Below, piece by piece: positions 1 through 9,598 of a stretch of DNA of 63,549 nt; the stretch's first letter is position 1, and each line of letters begins with the position of its first letter. The DNA lies in the IMG/VR virus record IMGVR_UViG_3300021598_000208, positions 1-63,549 of that record; one strand, given 5' to 3'. This DNA is from a virus. The notes under the pieces were generated by a model that was not told where the DNA came from, did no database searches, and worked only from the letters and a program-made list of their open reading frames with translations. A program made the position numbers and the translations under genes.

Positions 1-308
1 ACCCAACAATGCGTGGTGGTTTAAATACTACTGCTGCAACTGCAACCGGTACTATTACAGGTTTAATGGTTCCTGCAGGTTCTACTTCAGTATACGACCA
101 AATTATGGGTAAGAACGCTAAGCGTCCTTTCTTACACGTAAGATATCGTGCTTCTGAAGCTGAAGACCGCAGATACAAAACTTGGATTACAGGTTCTGCC
201 GGTGGGGCTGCTACAAGCGACCTCGATGCAATGGAGGTTAACTTCCTATCTGAGCGTTGCGTATGTACTTTAGGTGCAAACAACTTCGTATTATTCCGTT
301 ATGGATAG
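1..308 (+). CDS. Major capsid protein, C-terminal fragment (partial at 5' end)
   Basis: The frame is open from the first base (first whole codon at base 3) and stops at 306-308. The fragment reads as the C-terminus of a HK97-fold capsid protein, with a glycine/threonine/alanine-rich stretch, a charged segment and the ending LGANNFVLFRYG. The matching N-terminus lies at the far end of the window (63348-63549), after portal and scaffold genes, which is the expected head-gene order. A strong terminator follows 16 bases after the stop. Together the two fragments give only about 168 codons, far short of a normal crAss-type capsid protein, so the core of the gene is missing here. The capsid identity is inferred from position and from both ends. 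Confidence 0.75.
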   Translation, partial: PTMRGGLNTTAATATGTITGLMVPAGSTSVYDQIMGKNAKRPFLHVRYRASEAEDRRYKTWITGSAGGAATSDLDAMEVNFLSERCVCTLGANNFVLFRYG

Positions 309-324
309 TCGATAGGTCTATACA

Positions 325-358
325 GGAGGGTGTCTTTAAAGACACTCTCCTTTTTTTT
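325..358 (+). terminator. Intrinsic terminator after the capsid gene
   Basis: A 13-bp stem (325-350, one G-T pair) is followed by eight T residues. The top of the hairpin (330-345) is a copy of the genome-wide GTGTCTT-NN-AAGACAC palindrome with TA at its centre. Confidence 0.9.
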
Positions 359-382
359 AAATCAAATTAAATCAAATATAAA

Positions 383-1126
383 ATGGCAAAAATTACAACA
401 CCTGTGGACAAGGTCTACAAGTTAAAAATAGGAAACCCTTTAAGCTACACTTTAGCTTCAAGAAATCACCCTCGATTCCCACTAATGTGGTTTGACGAGA
501 AGAATAATGTTAATCGTGCTCTTAGGTATTCTACCAATCAGAAGTCACCTTTTGAAGATGAGCAAGACGGAACAGCAATTATTGAACCTGTTATTTTTGA
601 AGACGGGTTTTTAAGAGTTCCAAAAAACAATCCTGTATTGCAACAATTCCTTCACTACCACCCATTAAACGGTGTTATCTTTGGAGAGGTTGACAAAGAA
701 AAGGATGCAGCAGCTGAAGTTGATGAACTTAATTTAGAGATTGAGGCAATGATGGAAGCTAAGCAATTGTCTATTGACCAAATCGAGACTCTTACAAGAG
801 TTATCTTTGGCAAGGACCCTTCTACAGTATCAACTGCAGAACTTAAGCGTGACATCCTGATATTCGCTAAGAGAGAGCCAAAAGACTTCTTGAATATCTT
901 GAATGACCCTGAATTAAAGTTCCAAGCAAAAGTTCGTTTATTCTTTGAGAATAAGCTATTGATACTCAGAAACAATGACAAAGAGGTGTGGTTTAATACC
1001 TCTACAAATAAGAAGAAAATGCTTTCAGTTCCTTTTGGAGAAGACCCATATGATATGGTTGCCCACTTCTTACAAAGCGATGAAGGTCTTGATTCCTTAA
1101 AAATGTTAGAAGCACTTTTAGGGTAA
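383..1126 (+). CDS. Conserved virion-region protein (247 aa), function unknown
   Basis: This gene lies directly downstream of the capsid gene and its terminator, and is preceded by an AAATCAAATTAAATCAAAT leader. The N-terminal half is rich in aromatic and basic residues (RNHPRFPLMWFDEK, STNQKSPFEDEQDGTA). The middle (about residues 105-170) is helical and charged, and the C-terminus carries KKKMLSVPFGEDPYDMV. I believe similar proteins sit in this slot in Bacteroidota podovirus-like phages, but I cannot assign a role. Position favours a head-completion or capsid-associated protein. An antisense open frame over its 3' half is a shadow. It is followed by its own terminator. Confidence 0.8.
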   Translation: MAKITTPVDKVYKLKIGNPLSYTLASRNHPRFPLMWFDEKNNVNRALRYSTNQKSPFEDEQDGTAIIEPVIFEDGFLRVPKNNPVLQQFLHYHPLNGVIFGEVDKEKDAAAEVDELNLEIEAMMEAKQLSIDQIETLTRVIFGKDPSTVSTAELKRDILIFAKREPKDFLNILNDPELKFQAKVRLFFENKLLILRNNDKEVWFNTSTNKKKMLSVPFGEDPYDMVAHFLQSDEGLDSLKMLEALLG

Positions 1127-1156
1127 TATATTTTGATTATTGATTGATGGTTAGAA

Positions 1157-1188
1157 AGAAGGGCACTTATTGTGCCCTCTTTTTTTTT
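1157..1188 (+). terminator. Intrinsic terminator
   Basis: The stem GGGCAC/GTGCCC with loop TTATT (1161-1177) is followed by TCT and a run of T. It ends transcription of the 247-aa gene just before a new promoter. Confidence 0.88.
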
Positions 1189-1191
1189 ATG

Positions 1192-1199
1192 TATATTTG
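1192..1199 (+). promoter_or_regulatory. Bacteroidota-type promoter (-7 box TATATTTG)
   Basis: A perfect TAnnTTTG box lies right after a terminator and 14 bases before the start codon at 1214. A TTG that could serve as the -33 element is at 1170-1172. Confidence 0.6.
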
Positions 1200-1213
1200 T
1201 AAAAAAAGAACTA

Positions 1214-2152
1214 ATGATAAACTCAGTTAGAAATACGGTATTGTCTGTGTTGAATAAAAACAACTACGGATATGTATCTCCTTCTGATTTCAATCTGTTT
1301 GCTCAAAATTCGCAGATGGAAATTTACGAGGAATATTTTAGCAGCTATAACAAAGTTATAAATGCTGAAAATGCAAGAATATCAGGGGTAGACTATGCTG
1401 ATATGGAGCAACCTATTGCGGAGGTGTTAGAGTATTTTTTACGTACAGATTATCTTTCAAAAATATCTGCTAATAAATTTTCAATGCCTACACCTTCAAC
1501 TACCGGTTATTTAACCTATATGTTGTTGGATGTTAAATGCAAGCCTGTAACTCTTAAAACAGGAACAAATACTTCTGTAGTTAGCAGTCAGTTAGTTGAC
1601 AGTACTGCAACATTTTTAACCAATGGTCTTTCGGCAGGAGATGTAGTTACAAATCTTACTACAGGTTTGGTATCTACGGTAGTGTTAGTTCTTAGTAATA
1701 CAGCAATTCAGTTAGATTCAAATATATTTTTGGCGGCAGGAAATGCCTATGCGATATTTTCTTCTTCAACTATTAATCAAGCAGAAAAGGTAATTAACAG
1801 TAAACTTAGTTTACTACTTAATTCTAACTTAACTCAACCAACAATAGAGTTCCCTATTTATGCATTACAAGGCGAAGAGTTAACTTTTTATCCTACAACT
1901 ATAAGCAACAAAGGGCAGGTTCTTGCAACCTATTTTAGGTATCCTAAAGTTCCAAAGTGGACATATATTACTTTGGCTAATGGTGAGCCTGTATTTGACC
2001 AATCACAATCTGATTACCAAGACTTTGAATTACCTCCTGAAGATGAATACAAATTAATTACAAGGATTCTTCAGTATTGTGGTATATCTATTCGTGAATC
2101 CGATGTTGTACAATTTAATATGGCTAAAGAGCAACAAGAAAAAAATCCATAA
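1214..2152 (+). CDS. Putative head-tail connector/ring protein with inserted beta domain
   Basis: The 312-aa start at 1214 (MINSVRNTVLSVLNKNN) is chosen because it follows the promoter at 1192 and upstream codons overlap that promoter. The N-terminal 100 residues are helical (YVSPSDFNLFAQNSQMEIYEEYF), as in connector proteins next to the muzzle gene of crAss-like phages. Residues of roughly 115-190 form a Thr/Ser/Val-rich beta segment that closely resembles one in the unrelated gene at 42165. The C-terminal part returns to an acidic and helical composition. The ring/connector role is inferred from gene order; no catalytic motif is present. Confidence 0.65.
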   Translation: MINSVRNTVLSVLNKNNYGYVSPSDFNLFAQNSQMEIYEEYFSSYNKVINAENARISGVDYADMEQPIAEVLEYFLRTDYLSKISANKFSMPTPSTTGYLTYMLLDVKCKPVTLKTGTNTSVVSSQLVDSTATFLTNGLSAGDVVTNLTTGLVSTVVLVLSNTAIQLDSNIFLAAGNAYAIFSSSTINQAEKVINSKLSLLLNSNLTQPTIEFPIYALQGEELTFYPTTISNKGQVLATYFRYPKVPKWTYITLANGEPVFDQSQSDYQDFELPPEDEYKLITRILQYCGISIRESDVVQFNMAKEQQEKNP

Positions 2153-2164
2153 AAAAAATAATAT

Positions 2165-3088
2165 ATGGCATATATATCACAATATCAATACTATGAGAAC
2201 GGAGGTGTACAACCTGAAGATGCCAATTGGGGGTCGTATCAATACATTAGTCTTCAAGACATTGTAAACAACTTCTTATTGATGTACTCAGGCAACCACT
2301 CATTGGTAAACAATGAGGAGCGTTTTAAAGTATTGTTCCACGCTAAGCGTGCTATTCAGGAGTTGAACTACGATGCGTTTAAAGAAATTAAAGTATTGGA
2401 GTTGACTGTACCTGATATGCTTAGATACATCTTACCTTCTGACTATGTCAATTGGGTTCGTATTTCATTATACAAAGATGGTTGGTTAAGACCATTGACT
2501 GAGAATATTCAAACGCTATCATCTAAAGCATACTTACAAGATAATACAGGTCGTATTTTATTTGACCAATATGGTAATGCATTAAGTCCTCAGTATTCTG
2601 ATATTGACTTTGATAGATTAACTAAAACTAAGAAGAGTATTTATTTAAACCAAGGCAACCAATTTAACGGACAGTTAGGTTGGAACTACGATGGTATGTG
2701 GTATTTTGACTACAACATTGGTACAGCATATGGTCTTAATACTGAGACAGCAAATTTTAATCCTACCTTTAATGTTGACAGAAAAGGTGGTGTTATCAAC
2801 TTTGATTCATCAATGTCAGGTCAGCAATGTATTCTTGAGTATGTGTCTGATGGTATGGAACAAGGAGACAACTCTTTGATTACCGTTAATAAATTATTTG
2901 AAAAATATATTTACGCTTCTATTCAATATGACATTTTAAATTCTAAATTAGGTGTGCAAGAATATATTGTTTCTCGTGCTCGTAAGGAGAAAAGTGCATT
3001 GTTGAGAAACGCAAAAATTAGAATTAGCAATATTCATCCGGGAAGACTATTAATGAATCTCAGAGGATTAGACAAGCAAATAAAATAA
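2165..3088 (+). CDS. Putative connector/ring (tail adaptor) protein
   Basis: 307 aa, beginning 12 bases after the previous gene and ending one base before the muzzle gene, so it is clearly co-transcribed with both. The N-terminus is Tyr/Gln-rich (MAYISQYQYYENGG), followed by a helical region containing FKVLFHAKRAIQELNYDAFKE and the segment LRYILPSDYVNWVRISLY. This pattern resembles the crAss-like and marine podovirus tail-adaptor families between capsid and muzzle genes. The C-terminus is basic (RARKEKSALLRNAKIRIS). The adaptor assignment is by context and general resemblance; the coding call itself is firm. Confidence 0.7.
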   Translation: MAYISQYQYYENGGVQPEDANWGSYQYISLQDIVNNFLLMYSGNHSLVNNEERFKVLFHAKRAIQELNYDAFKEIKVLELTVPDMLRYILPSDYVNWVRISLYKDGWLRPLTENIQTLSSKAYLQDNTGRILFDQYGNALSPQYSDIDFDRLTKTKKSIYLNQGNQFNGQLGWNYDGMWYFDYNIGTAYGLNTETANFNPTFNVDRKGGVINFDSSMSGQQCILEYVSDGMEQGDNSLITVNKLFEKYIYASIQYDILNSKLGVQEYIVSRARKEKSALLRNAKIRISNIHPGRLLMNLRGLDKQIK

Positions 3089-3089
3089 G

Positions 3090-6000
3090 ATGGCAAACAT
3101 TACAAGGAATTTTATAGCAGGTAGGATGAATAAGGTAATGGACCAAAGGTTATTACCTGATGGAGAATACATAGATGCTATGAATATCAGAATGGGGTCT
3201 ACAGAAAATTCTGAGTTAGGAGTTATTGAAAACACAAAAGGCAACCTGCCTTTGACTACATTAAAATATATTAATGGTACTCCACTTAGTGCTAACGCAA
3301 GATGTATCGGTTCTATTGAAGATAGTGCCAACGATACATTGTATTGGTTTGTACACGACTCAAGTTTCCCTGTTGGATTAACCGGCAAACTTGACTTGAT
3401 TGTTTCCTTTAATGTATTTACTAATATCTTAACATACCACATTATTAGTATTAATGATGGTGGCAATGTTAATACCACACTTAATTTTAATCCTACTTAT
3501 TTAATCACGGGAGTTAATATTATTGATGGTCTTTTATATTTTACCGATGACTATAACGCTCCACGTGTAATTAACGTAAGAAGAAACTACGCTAATCCTA
3601 TTAGTAACATAGACCAAATTACAGCTGAATCTATACTTGTGATTAAAAAACCACCTGTACAGTCTCCATTAGTAGAGCCTTTTGTAACTAATGGTCAGGA
3701 GAATTACTTAGATACAAGATTTATATGTTTTGCATATAGATACAGATATATAGATGGGGAGTACAGTGCTACCTCACAATGGTCTCAGCCTGCTTTCGTT
3801 CCCAATCCTTTTGAGTTTAGCGTGGAAAGTTTCCTTAACGAAGGGATGACCAACATTTGCAATGCAGCAAAAATTACATACAATTCAGGAGACTCTCTTG
3901 TAGTTGGTGTAGACTTATTGTTTAAGCAATCAAATGGCAATATCATAAAGGTTATTGAGAAACTTGACAAGTCTAATTTAGGACTTGCTAATAATACTGA
4001 CTATACTTATACGTTTACAAATAGTAAGATATTTACGGTTCTTCCTGAGTATGAAATACTTAGATTGTACGATAACGTTCCACGTTACGCTAAGGCTCAA
4101 ACAATTATGGGCAATAGACTAATGTATGGTAACTATGTAGAGGGATATGATTTGATTGATAATGATGGTGTTCCAATAAAACTTGAGTACACTACAGCTT
4201 TGGTATCCACTCCAATTGGTAATGAGGAGCTAACTGATGCAACTGTGTCAGGCAACTATACCATTAATGGAAGTGTTAATATAGCGAATGCTACTGTTAC
4301 TATAGACTTAGCAGGTAAGAATTTAGTTGCCGGCTCCGCAATAAACGTAGAGATAGCTATTGACCATTCACAATTTACAGGTCAAACTCCATTTCCTACA
4401 GAAACAACACAGAATGTTAGATTGAACTTTGCGTTCTTTTTATCTACTACATACACATCAGTGTATCAATTAGCAACAAGTGTAGAGTTCCAAAATGCAG
4501 TAGGTACGGCAGCTAATATACAAACAGTAGCAAATGCTTGTAATGGTATTACATTTACCGATTCATTTAACTGCGCTATTCCTAACAACTTAGATGCTTT
4601 TACCAAAAATGGTAGTGGTATTAGTGCTGTTGGTCAACCGGTATCTATTATAACAAGTCCTGCGAGCAGTCTGATTGGATTCCAATTTCCTGCAATGAGG
4701 TATGTAAATAATATTGTTACTCCTACTCAAACTTTTTATGAGTATTATGAAGTGACATTTGCAGAAGCTACTTTCCAAGAAATTGCAAACACACAGAGCC
4801 TACATAGCAATCGTGACTATGAGATTGGCATTGTGTATATGGATGAATTTAATAGAGCAACAACAGCACTTGTTAGTCCTAATAATACTGAGCATATTCC
4901 TTGTGGATTATCTGCTTTTAAGAATACTCTTCAAGTAACCATCCCTGCTACTCAAAGTCCTCCCGCTTGGGCAACAAGATATAAGTTTGTTATTAAGCCT
5001 GACGAAGAAAATTATGAGACAATTTATTGTAGCATATTCTTCCAAGACCCAATAACCAATAACGCATACTTCTTGCTTGAGGGAGAGAACGCACGTAAGG
5101 TAGAGGTGGGTGATAGATTGATTGTGAAAGCTGACTCTACAGGACCAACTGCAAATTGCGTATATGCAACAGTGCTTGAGAAGTCCGGTCAGACATCTAA
5201 TTTTATAGAGATACCAAGTGCATTAGACCCGGAAGTGTTTATACCAATTCCTGCAGGTATCTATATGAAGATAAATCCTAATAGCTTTAATATTATTCAG
5301 GACGAGTTAGCTATCATACAACCGGGTAAGCAAAGTGTTACTTCTCCAAGAGGAGGAGATTTCCCTATTCTGTATTATCCAATGAATAGATACGACACAG
5401 CTACATCAGCTTGGGTTGATTACAGCATACCTGCAGGTAGCAGGATTGTAATGACAATTAGCCAAACAAGAAGCGGTGTTGGAGATTCTTGCGAAAAGAG
5501 AACTAACCTTTTACAAAAAACAATAATTGCTTCAAACGATTACGACAATATGTACGAGTGGTTTGTTGGCGATAACGTTGAGCAGTTCTTAAATGACGGT
5601 GAAAGATTTGCGGATGCCGGTCAATGCGTTCCTGACAATGAATTTATTCCGGGAATTACAAATACTGCAGGAGATATATTAACTGATTTATGTATTAACT
5701 ACTATAAGTTTTATAGAAATACATCAACCAATCAACTGCAATTAATGATTACGGGTACATTACCTTGTACCGGAGTTGGATACCCTAACGCTCGTGCTTC
5801 AAGTGTAGAAGCAAACTTTGTGGTATTCAGAGCAGATAAGAACTTAATATTTGAGACTCAGCCAACAGATGCATTGCCTGATGTTTTCTTTGAAAACAAT
5901 ATGTCGTTTGCCATTACCAATGGTAACCATATGGGCAATATTCAAAACCAATCTATTGGCGCAGGTACTCCTGCAATTGTAGATACTATGTTCTTTAACT

Positions 6001-7508
6001 GTTTTGCTTTTGGAAACGGAGCAGAGAGTTATAAGATTCGTGACTCAATTGTAGGTAACTCATTTAACTTAGGCAACAGGGTTACATCTGTATCTGCTCA
6101 AGACTATCAAGAGGCTGATAGATTTGCTGACATTACATATAGTGGTGTTTATAATGCTGAGTCAAACGTAAACAAACTAAATGAGTTCAATGCAGGTCTT
6201 GTAAACTACAAGAACTTGGAGGCTTCATTTGGAGATATTTATATATTAGACGGAAGAGAGACTGACGTTCTTGTTTTACAAGAAGATAAGATTTCATACG
6301 TATTGGCTGATAAGAATTTATTATCGGACTCTACAGGAGGTGGTGTTGTATCATCTGTGCCTGAGGTATTGGGTACTCAGATTGCTCGTGTTGAGAAATA
6401 CGGTATCAGCTTTAACCCTGAGAGTTATGTGCAATGGGGTTACGACAGATTCTTTACAGATGCCAAAAGAGGTGCTGTATTACAATTAAGAGGTAACTCA
6501 TATTCTAACGAAGCCTTAAAGGTTATCTCTGAAATGAATATGAGAACTTGGTTTAGAGATGAGTTTATTACTCAGTTTAATACTCAAAAACTTGGAGGGT
6601 ATGACCCTTATATGAACGAGTATGTTCTATCTATAAACGCTCGTGAACTACCATACAGACCTGAGTGTTTGGATTGCGGTGTGTCTCAGACATTTACTTT
6701 AACCACACTTGCTGAAGAGCAAGGCTCAAATAGTTATTGCGTAGACTTAGGTCCTACGGTTGGCATTACTGATATTGAGTATACAGTATTCAGCATTAGC
6801 GAAGGTGGTACATTTGAGGTTATTGCAGAGTACGATGGAAGTACCTATACCTCAGGAGAGGTTTCTGAAAGCGGTACACTTAGCTTTGATAAAGACAATG
6901 TATCAGTAGAAACAGTAGACATTACCATTAACTATACCGGTGACATATCACTTGGTATGCTTGCTAATTGTTGTCAAGCTGATTCATTAAGTATTATTCA
7001 GATTGTTCTTACAAGCGATTACGATTCAGGAGATACTGTACACGCAGAATACAGATGGACGAATGGTTCATTTGTTTCTCCATTGCAGTCAAGTCTTGTA
7101 ACATTTGCATCAGGAACCACTAATCCTATCGTGTCAAGATACAATCTTACAACTGATAGCGTTGGTACAGGTGGATTCCCTCCTGCAGGTAGTGTAATGA
7201 GTTTGATTTCAAACAAATTCTCTACAGACACATTTGTGTTTACTCCTGCAGAAGACAAGTTTAAATACCACGTATCTAATACGTTGTACGCAAACAATAG
7301 TTCTGCTATCAATACGTTATTAGGATTGGCAACAACTGCTACTCCTAATGAGGGTGGTGGCAATTATAACTATGCTGAATTTACAGTACCTACTCTTCAA
7401 AATTATTTATATTTGATATGGGATTTTAGACAATCGGTTCCTGTAACTTTATGCTACTCAGATGAAGACATAACTGATGTGTGCTGTAATTGTACAACCC
7501 CTTCATAA
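3090..7508 (+). CDS. Muzzle / tail stabilisation protein (P22 gp10-like, crAss-type)
   Basis: 1472 aa. The N-terminus contains the hallmark RMNKVMDQRLLPDGEY followed by a GSTE...IENTKGN segment, typical of phage stabilisation/muzzle proteins that form the distal end of the short tail in crAss-like phages and marine podoviruses. The body is beta-rich, with many Ser/Thr/Asn/Gly stretches, and includes the conserved VLVLQEDKISYVLADKNLL and YGISFNPESYVQWGYDRFF regions near residues 1050-1120. The C-terminus is a Cys-containing beta domain ending VCCNC. It is a virion component, next to the ring proteins, and likely contacts the tail fibres or hub. Confidence 0.85.
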   Translation: MANITRNFIAGRMNKVMDQRLLPDGEYIDAMNIRMGSTENSELGVIENTKGNLPLTTLKYINGTPLSANARCIGSIEDSANDTLYWFVHDSSFPVGLTGKLDLIVSFNVFTNILTYHIISINDGGNVNTTLNFNPTYLITGVNIIDGLLYFTDDYNAPRVINVRRNYANPISNIDQITAESILVIKKPPVQSPLVEPFVTNGQENYLDTRFICFAYRYRYIDGEYSATSQWSQPAFVPNPFEFSVESFLNEGMTNICNAAKITYNSGDSLVVGVDLLFKQSNGNIIKVIEKLDKSNLGLANNTDYTYTFTNSKIFTVLPEYEILRLYDNVPRYAKAQTIMGNRLMYGNYVEGYDLIDNDGVPIKLEYTTALVSTPIGNEELTDATVSGNYTINGSVNIANATVTIDLAGKNLVAGSAINVEIAIDHSQFTGQTPFPTETTQNVRLNFAFFLSTTYTSVYQLATSVEFQNAVGTAANIQTVANACNGITFTDSFNCAIPNNLDAFTKNGSGISAVGQPVSIITSPASSLIGFQFPAMRYVNNIVTPTQTFYEYYEVTFAEATFQEIANTQSLHSNRDYEIGIVYMDEFNRATTALVSPNNTEHIPCGLSAFKNTLQVTIPATQSPPAWATRYKFVIKPDEENYETIYCSIFFQDPITNNAYFLLEGENARKVEVGDRLIVKADSTGPTANCVYATVLEKSGQTSNFIEIPSALDPEVFIPIPAGIYMKINPNSFNIIQDELAIIQPGKQSVTSPRGGDFPILYYPMNRYDTATSAWVDYSIPAGSRIVMTISQTRSGVGDSCEKRTNLLQKTIIASNDYDNMYEWFVGDNVEQFLNDGERFADAGQCVPDNEFIPGITNTAGDILTDLCINYYKFYRNTSTNQLQLMITGTLPCTGVGYPNARASSVEANFVVFRADKNLIFETQPTDALPDVFFENNMSFAITNGNHMGNIQNQSIGAGTPAIVDTMFFNCFAFGNGAESYKIRDSIVGNSFNLGNRVTSVSAQDYQEADRFADITYSGVYNAESNVNKLNEFNAGLVNYKNLEASFGDIYILDGRETDVLVLQEDKISYVLADKNLLSDSTGGGVVSSVPEVLGTQIARVEKYGISFNPESYVQWGYDRFFTDAKRGAVLQLRGNSYSNEALKVISEMNMRTWFRDEFITQFNTQKLGGYDPYMNEYVLSINARELPYRPECLDCGVSQTFTLTTLAEEQGSNSYCVDLGPTVGITDIEYTVFSISEGGTFEVIAEYDGSTYTSGEVSESGTLSFDKDNVSVETVDITINYTGDISLGMLANCCQADSLSIIQIVLTSDYDSGDTVHAEYRWTNGSFVSPLQSSLVTFASGTTNPIVSRYNLTTDSVGTGGFPPAGSVMSLISNKFSTDTFVFTPAEDKFKYHVSNTLYANNSSAINTLLGLATTATPNEGGGNYNYAEFTVPTLQNYLYLIWDFRQSVPVTLCYSDEDITDVCCNCTTPS

Positions 7509-7517
7509 AAAACATAT

Positions 7518-8795
7518 ATGGCAGTAAGTTCAACATACTATTTAAACGCACCATCACTTGGGTCCGCAACAGCTGTATTCTCAAATGCAGCTTTAACTAC
7601 CCTTGCAGCCGATGGCTTTTATTCTGATGGCGTAATATCAAGAGAGCAGGTTAGTGGGGTATTATTACCACAGCAGACTTGCCCATCTTGTGCTACCCCT
7701 TGTGGAGAAACAGTTACCGCAAGTGGTGGTCAAGGCATTTATCTGCTTGATTTAGAGACCGGGACCACTGTGGGTGACGTAGGTGCTGTCATTGTAAGAT
7801 TTGAGCCTTATGGAGTCCCTGATGGCATTAGAGGAACACTTGGTGTTAACGTCTACAATAAACTTGTTTCATCTGTAGATGGCTTACATCAAAGTAGTAA
7901 TGCAGGAAGTTTTACATACGTAGGTCAAACAAGTGGAGATTGCGGAATATCAGGAACAACTTACCCTGCATTAGCAGAGTTTACTTATAATGGAACAACA
8001 TTTATTGCTACAGGCGATACTCAAAGTGTAACTGTAGCACCGGGCGATGTGTCATTAGGCGCATCTGCTCCCGGTAATTGCCTAATGGTAATACCAAAAC
8101 TTACAGCGTCTCCATCTATTATTAACTTTGAGGTAGTTGGTCCGTGTAGTGGGACAGCTTGGCAGATGTCAGTGGCTTGCCCTGAACTTCTTACAGGATT
8201 TAGTTCAAGTGTTAGTGCTGTATCATCGGTAGCTGCGTGTGCTTTATCTGAAACCACGACTTATTACAATGCTTCATTGGCTAACACTCCGGGCACAGTT
8301 GGTCTTTATGACTTGGTGTTTGCAGATGCTTACGGGGCTACCCCATTGACTGCAGGATTCTATCGTGCATCAGGCTCAATTACCGGTGGTAATGATTGGT
8401 TTCAAGTTAGTTCAGCAGGTGTAGTTGTGGCTTTAGGGGTTTGTGCTCCAACAACTGCGTCTTTAGCTTGGTCATTTACAGAAGCAGGTGGTTCGGTAGG
8501 TACTATGGATTTATATGTGAATGGCTCTATTGTTGAAAGTAGAAGTGTTACATCAAGTGGCACACGTACTGTATCTGCAGGTGACACCATTAACGTACAA
8601 GTTACTTGTGCACAATGCACAGGTGGTGGAGGAACGTATGCAAATGCATACTCTACAGGAATAAACGTTGATTCTGATTGTTCTTCAACAGGGGGTGCAA
8701 GTATATTTACATCAGTTTACACTGTAGTAAGTGGAGATTTAGGAACAACATTAAACTTAAATACATTTGCAGTATGCGATACTGCTTGTGTGTAA
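7518..8795 (+). CDS. Cys-rich repeat surface/tail protein
   Basis: 425 aa, 9 bases after the muzzle gene. Two copies of a beta module are visible. One is at the N-terminus (STYYLNAPSLGSATAVFSN...GFYSDG...). The other is at about residues 247-313 (TTYYNASLANTPGTVGLYD...GFYRASG...WFQVSSAGVV), and both are followed by a Cys-containing strand. Cys pairs such as CPSCATPCG and CAQC suggest disulphides or metal sites. There is no signal peptide or transmembrane segment. The gene position implies a virion surface or tail-tip component; the specific function is not recognised. Confidence 0.65.
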   Translation: MAVSSTYYLNAPSLGSATAVFSNAALTTLAADGFYSDGVISREQVSGVLLPQQTCPSCATPCGETVTASGGQGIYLLDLETGTTVGDVGAVIVRFEPYGVPDGIRGTLGVNVYNKLVSSVDGLHQSSNAGSFTYVGQTSGDCGISGTTYPALAEFTYNGTTFIATGDTQSVTVAPGDVSLGASAPGNCLMVIPKLTASPSIINFEVVGPCSGTAWQMSVACPELLTGFSSSVSAVSSVAACALSETTTYYNASLANTPGTVGLYDLVFADAYGATPLTAGFYRASGSITGGNDWFQVSSAGVVVALGVCAPTTASLAWSFTEAGGSVGTMDLYVNGSIVESRSVTSSGTRTVSAGDTINVQVTCAQCTGGGGTYANAYSTGINVDSDCSSTGGASIFTSVYTVVSGDLGTTLNLNTFAVCDTACV

Positions 8796-8806
8796 AATAA
8801 ATAATT

Positions 8807-9577
8807 ATGGCGAATAAAACATTGACATACAAGGATGACATAACAGGGTGGGTATCATTCTATTCTTATTATCCTGATTGGATGATTGGGATGAATAACT
8901 ACTTCTATACATTTAAAGGAGGAAATTTGTATCGTCATAATGTTAATCCGCTTAGAAATACATTCTATGGTACGTATACACCAAGTAGCGTACAAAGCGT
9001 ATTTAATACATCACCTCTTGAGAATAAGTTATTTAAAACCATCAACTTGGAGGGGGATGATAAGTGGGCGGTAACCTTAGAAACTGACCTGCAATATTCA
9101 GGATTTATACAATCAACTTGGTTTGAGAAGAAAGAGGCATCGTTTTTTGCCTTTATTAGGAACAATAGCGTTGGTGAACTTGCTTTAAGAAGCGTGAATG
9201 GTATAGGCAGAAGCACAAGTGTTACGGGTGGTAACGTCATTAATTTTGCTCCATCAATTGAGATTGGTAGCATTATTAGTGTTGGAGACTATTTCTACTT
9301 CTCAGTTCCTCCATATACGACCCCTGTACTTGCAGGTGCTGTAACAGCAATTACGGTAGATTTAATTAATGGTATCAACAGAATTACCATCAATACTACC
9401 ATACCGGGAACGACACCAATACCTATACAAACCGCATTTTTCTTGTACATTAAGAACTCAGTGGCAGAATCTCACGGAGTATTAGGACATTATTGTACAT
9501 TTAATATAGTAAACGGGTCTACAGACAAAGTTGAACTGTTTGCGGTGGAGTCTGATGTTATGAAAAGTTTTCCTTAA
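8807..9577 (+). CDS. Putative tail-associated virion protein (256 aa)
   Basis: The gene follows the Cys-rich protein by 11 bases in the same operon. The N-terminal third is rich in Tyr/Trp/Phe (DITGWVSFYSYYPDWMIGMNNYFYTFKGG), and the remainder alternates beta segments with Asn/Thr loops. The feel is of a structural protein from the tail region of Bacteroidota podovirus-like phages. I see no enzyme motif. A new promoter follows its stop codon, marking the end of the muzzle transcription unit. Confidence 0.6.
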   Translation: MANKTLTYKDDITGWVSFYSYYPDWMIGMNNYFYTFKGGNLYRHNVNPLRNTFYGTYTPSSVQSVFNTSPLENKLFKTINLEGDDKWAVTLETDLQYSGFIQSTWFEKKEASFFAFIRNNSVGELALRSVNGIGRSTSVTGGNVINFAPSIEIGSIISVGDYFYFSVPPYTTPVLAGAVTAITVDLINGINRITINTTIPGTTPIPIQTAFFLYIKNSVAESHGVLGHYCTFNIVNGSTDKVELFAVESDVMKSFP

Positions 9578-9583
9578 ATTTAA

Positions 9584-9591
9584 TATCTTTG
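9584..9591 (+). promoter_or_regulatory. Bacteroidota-type promoter (-7 box TATCTTTG)
   Basis: A perfect TAnnTTTG box only 7 bases before the ATG at 9599. If it is used, the transcript would be leaderless or nearly so. Confidence 0.55.
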
Positions 9592-9598
9592 TAACGAT

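Noticed and set aside
655-1263. 202-codon minus-strand open frame
   Set aside because: Shadow of the 247-aa gene; it crosses a terminator and a promoter.
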